Assembly: GCA_013815395.1 (NCBI GenBank)
Contig: JACDGH010000107.1
Coordinates: forward strand, 1 to 8,288
Source: Parachlamydiaceae bacterium
GTDB taxonomy: Bacteria > Chlamydiota > Chlamydiia > Chlamydiales > Parachlamydiaceae
DNA length: 8,288 nucleotides
Direction: 5' to 3'
Positions 1 through 7,800 of the stretch are shown in pieces. The position numbers and the translations under genes are program-made. The notes beneath the pieces were generated by a model. The model was not told where the DNA came from. It saw only the letters and a program-made list of their open reading frames with translations, and did not search any database. Each line of letters begins with the position of its first letter. Within the stretch, counting starts at the first letter, position 1.

Positions 1-53
1 TGGGATATATTTCGATGATGACGTTAGTATGTGCTAGGTCACAGTGATCATGA

Positions 54-85
54 ACCGCCGTATACGGTTCCGTACGTACGGTGGT
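54..85 (+). ncRNA. Group II intron domain V (catalytic hairpin)
   Basis: A nine-pair lower helix joins 54-62 to 77-85, with one G-U wobble (57 with 82). A two-base bulge follows at 75-76 (CG). A four-pair tip helix joins 63-66 to 71-74 around the loop GTTC (67-70). The size, bulge position and the CCGTA/TACGG arms match group II domain V, the metal-binding core of the ribozyme. The triad is C56-G57-C58. The tip loop is not a GNRA tetraloop, which is unusual because the domain V loop normally docks into domain I as a GNRA loop. Confidence 0.85.
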
Positions 86-90
86 GTGAG

Positions 91-122
91 AGGACGGGAG
101 CGAAAGCTCCCTCCTACTCGAT
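91..122 (+). ncRNA. Group II intron domain VI with likely branch-point A and 3' splice site
   Basis: A perfect six-pair stem (96-101 with 106-111) closes on a GAAA loop (102-105). It is extended by 91-94 pairing with 112-115, leaving C95 bulged. A116 lies just 3' of the paired strand and is the seventh base from the intron end at T122, the usual place for the branch-point adenosine. The hairpin also looks like a terminator stem, but no T tract follows it on either strand. Confidence 0.75.
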
Positions 123-159
123 CCTTGTAGAGGTAGTCTTAAAGCTCTTTCTTTTTGTA
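123..159. other. Short intergenic spacer (intron 3' exon flank; gene B 3' flank)
   Basis: This stretch lies between the inferred intron 3' splice site and the stop codon of gene B on the other strand. A weak AT-rich hairpin (arms 151-156 and 162-167) overlaps the gene B stop codon. It has little GC and no following T run in the minus direction, so I do not call it a terminator. No gene is visible here. Confidence 0.5.
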
Positions 160-3100
160 CTAAAAAGAGGTCAAGGCTTGTCGCGAAACACCTTGCTTTT
201 CAAATGTTTTAGCAAGGGTACTTGTAGCAAATGATTTCCGCGTATCCCCTTTTGCAACTGGGTCTAAAATGATTTTTGTTAGTTCAAATACTTTGGCTGC
301 CCCTACTTTGGCTATCCATTTTTCAAGATAAGGAAGCTCTTCAGGATTAAAGTTTATTTTGCCTGCGGCAAATTTGGCCTGGACAAGCAACTCCATGAAT
401 CGTTCATGCGTTTTCGGTTGAGTTAAGTCAATAGGGAGGCTTCCTACATCGTCTAAAACATAAGATTTTTTCTGCAATTGATATAATCCTATGCGAACAT
501 TACCTTCAAAGGGATCTGAATCTTCATTTTGACTATCTTTTGATCTTTCTTCTTTAATAGCTTGCCTAATCGCTGCGGCATCAATTTCATCGATTAACTT
601 TAATTTTAATTTACCCGATCGATTATCTTGAATGACCTCAACAAAAGAACATGCTTTTTGGAACTGACCAAAGGGCGTATATAACATTTGAGATGCCTTT
701 TGTGATCTCGTCCTTCCAGTAAATGCGGGTGGGACCTTGGCTAGCCCTTGTACTGGCGCCAAATTCAAACTAGCTAAAAGATCTTTATCAAAAACACTTC
801 CCAGTTCTTTAGTAGCATCGTTTCTTTGCAGAAGTTCATCTACTAGAACACATAAACCTGTATCTATCGGTTTTTCAGACTCATTTTTAAAAACTTCGGG
901 AAGCTCATCCTCCGGAATAGTCTCGAGAATTTCTAAGGGGGTTGGAATAGAATCTTTTAAAGAAAAAGGATTCTCAGTTAAAATGCGCATTCTTCCAATA
1001 ACTGCTGAACCGCCTGTTTCTAGACGTACCTGCTTCTCAACCTTTTGCTGCACTTGCTGTTCAACTTGTTGCTCCACATTCTGTTGAACTTGTTGCTCCA
1101 CAGTTTGTTCGGTTGTTTTCCCATAAGATTGAGCCCCCATTTTAACTGTTTCAGGTAGTGGACCGCTAATTTTTTCGATAATTTGATCCCAGTTTTTAAA
1201 TAGAATCTTGAGGTCTAATCCTTTGTAAAGTTCAGGAGCACTGCGGATTTTAGTAATGATAGTATGGGTTTTCCACCCTTCGAGAAGTTGTTGAAGAGCC
1301 CCGCTTGTTGAAGTATCCTGCAATGGCTGACCCCAGCGGTCCCAAGGCTCTTTTGCTTCTTCTTTAATGAATAAAGAGCGAGTATCCTCATAAATTCTTA
1401 AAGCATCTTCTGAAGAAGTCGCTTCATTCCACATTATCTTGGAAAGATGCTTGATTAAAGCCACTTTGAGGCTTTCTTTGACGCCCTGATAGGTGTTTTC
1501 ACTTTCTTGCAACGCCTGATTTAAGTAGGCAAATGAAACCATTTGAGGAAAAGTTAAATCGTCACCTTCTGCAATGTCTATATCCAAATGCTCTTTCAAC
1601 ATTTTGCGAATGATGTGTTTATCTTCTTCAGGCACCATGAAATTAACTACCTGTCCCTTAGTCAACCCCCGCAACCGCCAAGCTCCCTGCATTAAAGAAA
1701 CAAGTGTGGTGTGTTTACCTACAATCATATTTGCTTTCATAAACTGGCCAAGTGGAATGTCTGACCCTGTAATATGGGAAAGATCCCAAAAGGCCGCAAG
1801 GGTATCCTTGTTCACGTCATTACGGTAAACGATAGGGTCTTTATCTTTAGTGGTGATCACCTTTTTGAGGTTTCCATCATAATAAACCACGCCTTGAATG
1901 TTAGAATTTTCTAATTGTAATCTTTCGAGCATGCGACGAGCAACCTCTGCATTACTTAAGCCGCTAAAGGTGCCTGCTGCATCTAGGAGAGAAGCGGCAG
2001 TCTCAGCTTCATGGGCATGGATCATCGACATTTTATCGGCGACACCTCCACCCTTTGTCGAAGGCAATGTAGCGACTCTTTGCGCCGAATTTTTCATTAA
2101 GATATGCAATGTTTTGGCTTGCGTATCAGAAAGTTTAGTGGGTTGAAAGATTTTAGGAAAAGTGGGTACATTGAATAAAGTCCCGCTCATGCCACGAATC
2201 CCTTGTTCCTCTTTGGCCAGCAAAGGAATAATGTGGGCACTGCTCTCGATTTCCTTGGCATAGACCTTGATGTTTGGAAGACGGTATTCCGCTACTAACT
2301 GAAGCACTACATCAGGATGTTGATTGATAATTTTCGCCATCTCTGCATAGTTTTTTTCTGCAAAGCGCTTGTCGCTAAATTTAAGCAAACTAAACTGCCG
2401 ATCCTTATTTCCACCTACCAGACGATTAAATTCAGATAAATCGGGGATTTGACCGCGAGCGCGTTCAGTCACGTAAATATCTACAAGCTGTTCAATCTTT
2501 TTACGGACAATATCGACTGAAATTCCTTGTGCCAAACCATACTGGGCAGTGTAAAGAAGGCGTTCTATCACGCTGCCGAAAAGAGAATTGACAGTAGGCA
2601 CACCATCGTGATAGGGAACAATTAATTCTTTATCTGCATCTTCTCCAAAATGCACAAATGGTTTTTTACCTGCCGTTTGCGGCAGAATGTAGTTAATTGT
2701 TTCTTTAAGTGTAGCAAGTTCGTTGCGCACTTTTTTTGCCATCATAGAGGGGATCCCTTTCCCTTTTTCAAGATTCAATAGGAAATTATACCCTTTGTCT
2801 GCCTTGGCACCATCAGCTAAATAGTCTTTTAGTTGTTGCCTTTCTAACTGCGTGAGTTGTCTAAAAAAATCGCGATATTCTGAATCCTCTGGAGCAATCC
2901 CTCTTTCTATCAAGGAATCAATAATATTGCCTTTCACACTACTCTGATAACTTTCTTCAGTAAAACTTTCGCCGGTAGACTTTTCTAAAAACTCCCAACG
3001 GGTCTTTTCAAAAAGCGCTTTGTCCGAAAGGATTGTATCTAGAAGTAGCACAACCCCCGATGAAATATCTTTATGTACGGCTTTAGGTGCGCCAAAGGTG

Positions 3101-4824
3101 AAGCTATGGGACTGTAAAATATCAAAGACTTTGTGAATTTCATCGACGGTCAATGAAGCACGTTCTTTTAACAAATTGAAGTTTTTTAAAAACAAGGTTC
3201 GCTTATCAGACAACGCCTTCTGCATTTCGGGTGTCCAGGTGCCTTTGATTTTCATTTCATGAGCTTGCTCATTGAGCTCCACCCATTGGTTGAATAAACT
3301 CAAAATATCATTTGCAGACCAAACCAAGGCAAACCGCTCTCGTCTCACCTCATCTAAATTATCAAGCAGTCGTTGTAAACGGGCAGTAGTGATTGGCTCG
3401 CGTTTAATGGCGATTGTACGCGTTTTTTGGCCAAAGACCTTTCCAGAAGTTTCTTGCAGGTCTTTTGCCATTGAAGTCAATAATGGTTCAGGTGTCAAGA
3501 TTGAAGCAATCTGTTCTCCATCAGCTGCCAGCCAAGTTAGTAATGGTGCAATCACGGAGGATTTTCCCAGTGACATAGCTAATTCGATGAGGGCCCCGTT
3601 AAGCTCCTTTTTGCCAAAAGCATCTAAAGTTTCTACTTGTAACTTCCACATGAGAATGTCAGCATAGTATTCAAAGGTTAAGTACTCGGGATGTTCATGT
3701 GGATTATAGGTGCGTGTAGATGCGACTACATCCACAAAAGCACGGATATTTTCCTGAAGTGTTAAGCCTGTAAGGTTACTTTCAATGGTTTTTTTTAATA
3801 TTTCTGCTTTTTTTAACACTCTTTTTTCATGCTGTAAATGAGTGGCATCCAAAAGATAATTTTCTATATTAGCGAATAATTCGGTCATTTCTTCTTTGGA
3901 CAAGTGTGGATTTCGCTTGTGCAGGACTTCAAGATCCCTCTGGAAAAAAGCTCGATGTAGTTCATCGAGACTTATCAACTTCACAGCCCCTTGTTCTACT
4001 TGTAAATCGCGCTGCGCAAGCTCACCTGTGCGCACCGGTCCTCGATTGGCAATTTTTAACAAGGTTTTCTCCTGTGCAAGCACATCATGTTGCAAAGAAG
4101 TCACATTTTGAAACAAAACTTCGCAGAGTTCTGCTGTTTTAGCTGCATCCACAACTTCATAATCTAGATTGTTGCTTAAAGATTTATGAGTGTAATCAAC
4201 AAATTCTTTCTCCGCAGCGGCAAAAAGTTCTCCAATCCGCGGATTTTTGGGTGTTCCTTGAAAAAGCGCAATTGCAGAGCCCTCAGGTGAAGTTTGTTGA
4301 GCAGGGATCGTGCGAAGAATTTGTGACATAGCCTGCGAGGGAATAATAGGTTGGATGAGGGTTCGATTGGAAATAGGAAAACCTGTTTCAAAGTCTAGAT
4401 TAATACATTCGGAAAAAGTTAAATCTTTTTTGACCGCAGTTTTAGGTTTTTTGCTAATCTCCTTTTCTCGCTCCAGACGCTCGGATTCTGCACCTGCCTG
4501 CTTTGATATAGGAACAGATAAACTCAATGCATCCTGCTTTTTAAGTTCTTCTGTTGGATTTCGAAGATTTTCCCTCAGTAAAGTCTCAATTTTGGTGATT
4601 TCTAATTTGGTAGCATCAAGCTGGACTTGTCTTTCATCATTTTTTTGATAATCATATTGCACCTGCTTGTATTCTCGAACACGATCATCATTATTATACT
4701 TTATTTCAGCTGATTTAATTTTTTCATCATACTTACCCATTTCTAACAGTTCGTCTTTGATATTTTCGTAGTAAGCCAACCAAAAATCTCTCTTAGTCTC
4801 GCTTCTTTTTTTCTTTCCAAACAT
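160..4824 (-). CDS. Giant DUF3638/DUF3645-like SF2 helicase/NTPase (gene B)
   Basis: Predicted cytoplasmic nucleotide-dependent motor or remodelling protein of 1554 aa; its substrate is unknown. No signal peptide or membrane segment is seen. Residues 1-90 are charged and probably coiled coil. Helicase-like motifs follow in order: motif I A-M-S-L-G-K-S (416-422); Ia T-P-x-P-L-L (444-449); a 'ALVWSANDILSL' segment (499-510) where the family often has a P-E-H-x-L-S motif; motif II D-E-I-H (561-564), then F-T-F-G (575-578); S-G-T (880-882); a second RecA-like part with H-x-T-G-S-D (1017-1022) and Q-G-A-W-R-L-R (1046-1052), resembling motif VI. This order matches the DUF3638/DUF3645 family known from eukaryotic giants and environmental chlamydiae (recognised by eye, not searched). 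A V-x-x-Q repeat (1242-1266) separates the motor from an unrecognised 290-residue C-terminus. Ser418 replaces the first Gly of G-x-G-K-S. The start is uncertain: ATG 4824 overlaps gene A by 82 nt, ATG 4740 lies 2 nt after gene A's stop, and neither has a good Shine-Dalgarno. An in-frame TGA lies eight codons upstream of ATG 4824 (4839..4837), so no longer standard reading exists without a frameshift. Confidence 0.85.
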   Translation of the reverse strand: MFGKKKRSETKRDFWLAYYENIKDELLEMGKYDEKIKSAEIKYNNDDRVREYKQVQYDYQKNDERQVQLDATKLEITKIETLLRENLRNPTEELKKQDALSLSVPISKQAGAESERLEREKEISKKPKTAVKKDLTFSECINLDFETGFPISNRTLIQPIIPSQAMSQILRTIPAQQTSPEGSAIALFQGTPKNPRIGELFAAAEKEFVDYTHKSLSNNLDYEVVDAAKTAELCEVLFQNVTSLQHDVLAQEKTLLKIANRGPVRTGELAQRDLQVEQGAVKLISLDELHRAFFQRDLEVLHKRNPHLSKEEMTELFANIENYLLDATHLQHEKRVLKKAEILKKTIESNLTGLTLQENIRAFVDVVASTRTYNPHEHPEYLTFEYYADILMWKLQVETLDAFGKKELNGALIELAMSLGKSSVIAPLLTWLAADGEQIASILTPEPLLTSMAKDLQETSGKVFGQKTRTIAIKREPITTARLQRLLDNLDEVRRERFALVWSANDILSLFNQWVELNEQAHEMKIKGTWTPEMQKALSDKRTLFLKNFNLLKERASLTVDEIHKVFDILQSHSFTFGAPKAVHKDISSGVVLLLDTILSDKALFEKTRWEFLEKSTGESFTEESYQSSVKGNIIDSLIERGIAPEDSEYRDFFRQLTQLERQQLKDYLADGAKADKGYNFLLNLEKGKGIPSMMAKKVRNELATLKETINYILPQTAGKKPFVHFGEDADKELIVPYHDGVPTVNSLFGSVIERLLYTAQYGLAQGISVDIVRKKIEQLVDIYVTERARGQIPDLSEFNRLVGGNKDRQFSLLKFSDKRFAEKNYAEMAKIINQHPDVVLQLVAEYRLPNIKVYAKEIESSAHIIPLLAKEEQGIRGMSGTLFNVPTFPKIFQPTKLSDTQAKTLHILMKNSAQRVATLPSTKGGGVADKMSMIHAHEAETAASLLDAAGTFSGLSNAEVARRMLERLQLENSNIQGVVYYDGNLKKVITTKDKDPIVYRNDVNKDTLAAFWDLSHITGSDIPLGQFMKANMIVGKHTTLVSLMQGAWRLRGLTKGQVVNFMVPEEDKHIIRKMLKEHLDIDIAEGDDLTFPQMVSFAYLNQALQESENTYQGVKESLKVALIKHLSKIMWNEATSSEDALRIYEDTRSLFIKEEAKEPWDRWGQPLQDTSTSGALQQLLEGWKTHTIITKIRSAPELYKGLDLKILFKNWDQIIEKISGPLPETVKMGAQSYGKTTEQTVEQQVQQNVEQQVEQQVQQKVEKQVRLETGGSAVIGRMRILTENPFSLKDSIPTPLEILETIPEDELPEVFKNESEKPIDTGLCVLVDELLQRNDATKELGSVFDKDLLASLNLAPVQGLAKVPPAFTGRTRSQKASQMLYTPFGQFQKACSFVEVIQDNRSGKLKLKLIDEIDAAAIRQAIKEERSKDSQNEDSDPFEGNVRIGLYQLQKKSYVLDDVGSLPIDLTQPKTHERFMELLVQAKFAAGKINFNPEELPYLEKWIAKVGAAKVFELTKIILDPVAKGDTRKSFATSTLAKTFEKQGVSRQALTSF
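1034..1105 (-). repeat. Imperfect 24-bp tandem repeat (three copies) coding a V-x-x-Q tetrad array
   Basis: Copies at 1082-1105 and 1058-1081 differ at only three of 24 bases. A third, more diverged copy lies at 1034-1057. Each unit is itself two related 12-bp halves. In gene B it encodes valines at residues 1242, 1246, 1250, 1254, 1258, 1262 and 1266, exactly every fourth residue, with mostly Gln and Glu between them. It lies between the helicase-like core and the C-terminal region, as a linker or self-association helix might. Array length can change by replication slippage in units of four or eight residues without breaking the frame. Confidence 0.85.
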
Positions 4825-7800
4825 CGATTTAGATATCCACTTTCAACATAATCTTTAACTTTCTTGATCTTTTCTGATAATTTTTCATATGATTCGTTAA
4901 AATCTTTCAAATTTATAATTTCCTTCTTCAATTCTGTGTGGGATAAAGGATATTTTGTCGGATCAGTTGCTACAGCTAGCAGGGTCATTGTAAGCCAATG
5001 ATCGCCTCGATCATTGGCAGCTAATGTCATTCTCAAGGCTGTCCGCATTTCGCGCAGCATTTCCCCCTGCGTAAGAAACGGACTGAGATGTAAACCTATC
5101 CCTTCATTCAACTCAGCAACTGCTTCAGGGCCTTGCAAATCACCCCGCGCAATCGCATAATATTGCAAAAAAAGATTGGGAGCATTGATATCGCGGAGAA
5201 AAACACCTTTTTCTGCTATTGCTTTTGGTGGATCAAGCAATGTCTCCAGCGTCTCCAGCCATTGGATTGGAAAGTTAACATCTATATGTGAATGTGCTCC
5301 TAACATTGAGGTAATGATTCTTAAGGAAGTTGTTTCTGATACGCTTTGTGCCATATCCATCACATGGGTGAGCTCGTGAAAGCGAAAAGCTAATCTGTTA
5401 TCCCCATTGCCGAGATTTTGCAGCAAACGCAACTCTTCGTTGGGACTTAACTGCAAGTCGGCATCAACATATTTCAAATGTGTAAGATGGTCTATATAAT
5501 GCTTTTGAATTGTCTCTTGTAATGTCATCATCAAATTGTTATGTACCTTTAAACGTTTCTTAAAGGATTCAGGCAGATCATTTTTTTTATTTGAAGCATC
5601 TCTCTCGGCCCTTGAAAGCGACATATCCGAAAAATCTAAGCGATTACGGAGCAACATTAACTCTGCTTTAAGTCTCAAGACATTGGCATCTGGATGTTTA
5701 TCATTTGTAACAGTATCTTGAGTAGCAATCCATCTTAAAATCTCCAAGGTATCCAATGAAAGACCTTCACGTTGACGGAGGATTTGATTGTTGGCCTTTT
5801 CGAGATAGTGATTAGCTCTGGCATAGGGATTCGCTTCTTTATCAGGATCTATAGAATGCCTTTCAGCCAGGTGAGTCATCGCCAAAAACAAATTAGCTTC
5901 AATAGCCTCTTGCTCATTGGTGGTAATGGGGACGAGTTCCGTCTTGATTAATTGATATTCTGTACGTTCTTGTGGATTAAGAGACATGCCCATCCCGACA
6001 TTCTTATTGGGTTCGGCATTTGTTACATAAGACCCTTGAGTATAGGGCTCGAGTGGCTGCCTTGCAAAAATCACTCTCTCTGAAAGTGATCCGTCGCTTT
6101 CTGTGCGCTGTAAATGAAGATAATGCCCAAGATTACCAAGCTCAGGAACATGTTGTTTAGCCCCCTCCACAAGCGCATACCCCGATAAATCTTCAGAAAC
6201 TCCTTGTCGCTTGCTATTCACTACTTTAATCGCGAAACTCAGGCCAAAACGAGGAAGTTCGATTTGCCTAATAATTCCATCTTCAGCCCATGCTAAAATA
6301 TACTCAGGTGCTTCCAAACGATGAAAAGTGTGCAACTCCTCTCTCATATCATCCACCAAAATCAAATTGGTATCGCGACCTTGCTCATTAAGCTTAATCA
6401 CTTTGTGAACTTGCGGATTCTGACCATTTTCTTTATTTTCCAGAACAAAACGATAACGAAATTTTTTTGAATCTTTAGCTGTTAAAATCATTGAACCGGC
6501 AGTTCCTTCTTTAGCAGAAGGAGCATACCAAACGTGATTTCCTACAAACAACGCTTTGTTATTTAAACCGGCTGTAAAACTTTTTTCCTGCAATTGATAC
6601 CACTGATCTCCAAATTGCCGTTGCAAGTGCTCTTCATCTCTCCAATTTCCACAAAGCTTATATGAATCGCCATCTTTAGATTGCATTTCAAAAGTATATT
6701 CATCAATTTGAGCCATAGTTTTTGGAGGTTTGTCGCTAAAGATTTCCTGTAGTAATCTATTACGTAAAAGATTCTTATTAAAGGGCACAATAGCACTTGT
6801 AAATGTTTTAAAAGTTCCCTTGACGACATTCAGCTGAAAATCTCCTAGAGGAGATACAAAATAAGGAAATTTGTTCGGAGAGGTCCATTCCCCGACCTGT
6901 TCCTTATTTATAAACATCTTCAATATTTTCGATAAAATTTGATCGCGATGTTCACCCTGCAAAAGTTCACGTAGTTGCGGCATGAAGTGATCATTAATCA
7001 CAAAATCGACATCATGCATAGCATCATGATCATCACGGTATCCTTCTGGAAGTTCAAATAGATGCATGTACATATAGGCGTTAACTACTTGTACAGCCTC
7101 ATCAGGAGTAAGTGTAATTTGCCCTCTAAAGCTAGTAACAATCTCGCGGTAAGCTAAGGCACGCTGTTCATCTGTAATGTATTCTGATTGGATCAAAGGA
7201 TCCAGAATCTCATAAGTATTAAGAAACTGGGGTTTAATAATTGATTGAAATTGTTCAGGATTGGAGCTTGCTAACTTTTCATAGACTTCTTGAAAACGAG
7301 AGCTCATACCAGCAATGAAAATGATCGTATTGATCTCGCCCGATTCTTGAGCAAAATTCAGCATTTCTTCATAAAAAACAGCTATTTCTAAAGCAAATTG
7401 AGGATTTTCTTTAATGCGCTGATTTAAAATATTTGCTTCGGTCATAAGAAAACGGAAAAAAATTTGATAGGTAGGTCTAACCAAGGAATTTGAATGTTCT
7501 AAAAAATAACCAATAGTTTGATCTATTTGCATGGAAGTGGCACTACTAAGGCTCATTAGTTCTCGAAATTCTTGTATTGATATTTGCAGACTATCAAAAT
7601 CCATATAATAAACAGTTGGCTGCAGTTTTTCAGAAGGATCAATAGTCAAAATTTCATTGGAATCTAGACGCCAGCGATCTTTGCTCAGTTTTATTTGCGT
7701 ATATATCTTATCTAAATGATCCTTAAGCCTCGTTCTTGTTCGCCATAAGTGAGAAGCTTTTTCAACATGTGTTAAAGAGATAGCTGTCCATCCGTTGCCA

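Larger units (their letters stand above)
1..122 (+). mobile_element. 3' end of a group II intron (partial; body is upstream of the window)
   Basis: The sequence from about 52 to 122 folds as group II intron domain V followed by domain VI, and ends in the expected A-pyrimidine (AT at 121-122). The intron is therefore read on the plus strand and its 3' splice site is 122/123. Positions 1-51 would be the end of domain IV, where the reverse transcriptase/maturase gene normally sits. All three frames close quickly there (stops at 16-18, 35-37 and 45-47), so at most the last few codons of such a protein are present, and I cannot tell which frame. The CGC triad in domain V is the form reported for class IIC introns (for example Oceanobacillus iheyensis); IIA and IIB introns usually have AGC. 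Class IIC introns tend to insert downstream of genes, near terminators, which fits the position just beyond the 3' end of the large gene on the other strand. The class assignment is tentative. Confidence 0.85.

Noticed and set aside
96..111. GC hairpin GGGAGC-GAAA-GCTCCC as a bidirectional terminator
   Set aside because: It is explained as the domain VI helix of the intron and has no T tract on either side.
145..170. Possible rho-independent terminator at the end of gene B
   Set aside because: The stem is only about six A-T-rich pairs and is not followed by a T run in either direction.
31..234. Plus-strand 67-codon ORF starting inside the intron end
   Set aside because: It reads through domains V and VI, whose bases are fixed by RNA structure, and then through the antisense of gene B. 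It has no recognisable protein character.
737..1087. Plus-strand ORF ending in a Cys/Thr/Ser-rich repeat
   Set aside because: It is the antisense shadow of the V-x-x-Q repeat in gene B; the cysteine pattern is produced by the reverse complement of the Gln/Val codons.
3896..4142. Two overlapping plus-strand ORFs of 71 and 78 codons
   Set aside because: Both are antisense to gene B in different frames, have no Shine-Dalgarno, and resemble no family.
4801..4860. Simple pseudogene call for gene A and gene B as one frameshifted gene
   Set aside because: Both ORFs are intact over more than 1100 codons each with no other disruption, and the shift coincides with an in-phase slippery site. A plain pseudogene is possible but not the best-supported reading.
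6563..6829. 88-codon minus-strand ORF inside gene A
   Set aside because: It is an out-of-frame shadow of gene A, which is continuous through this region.
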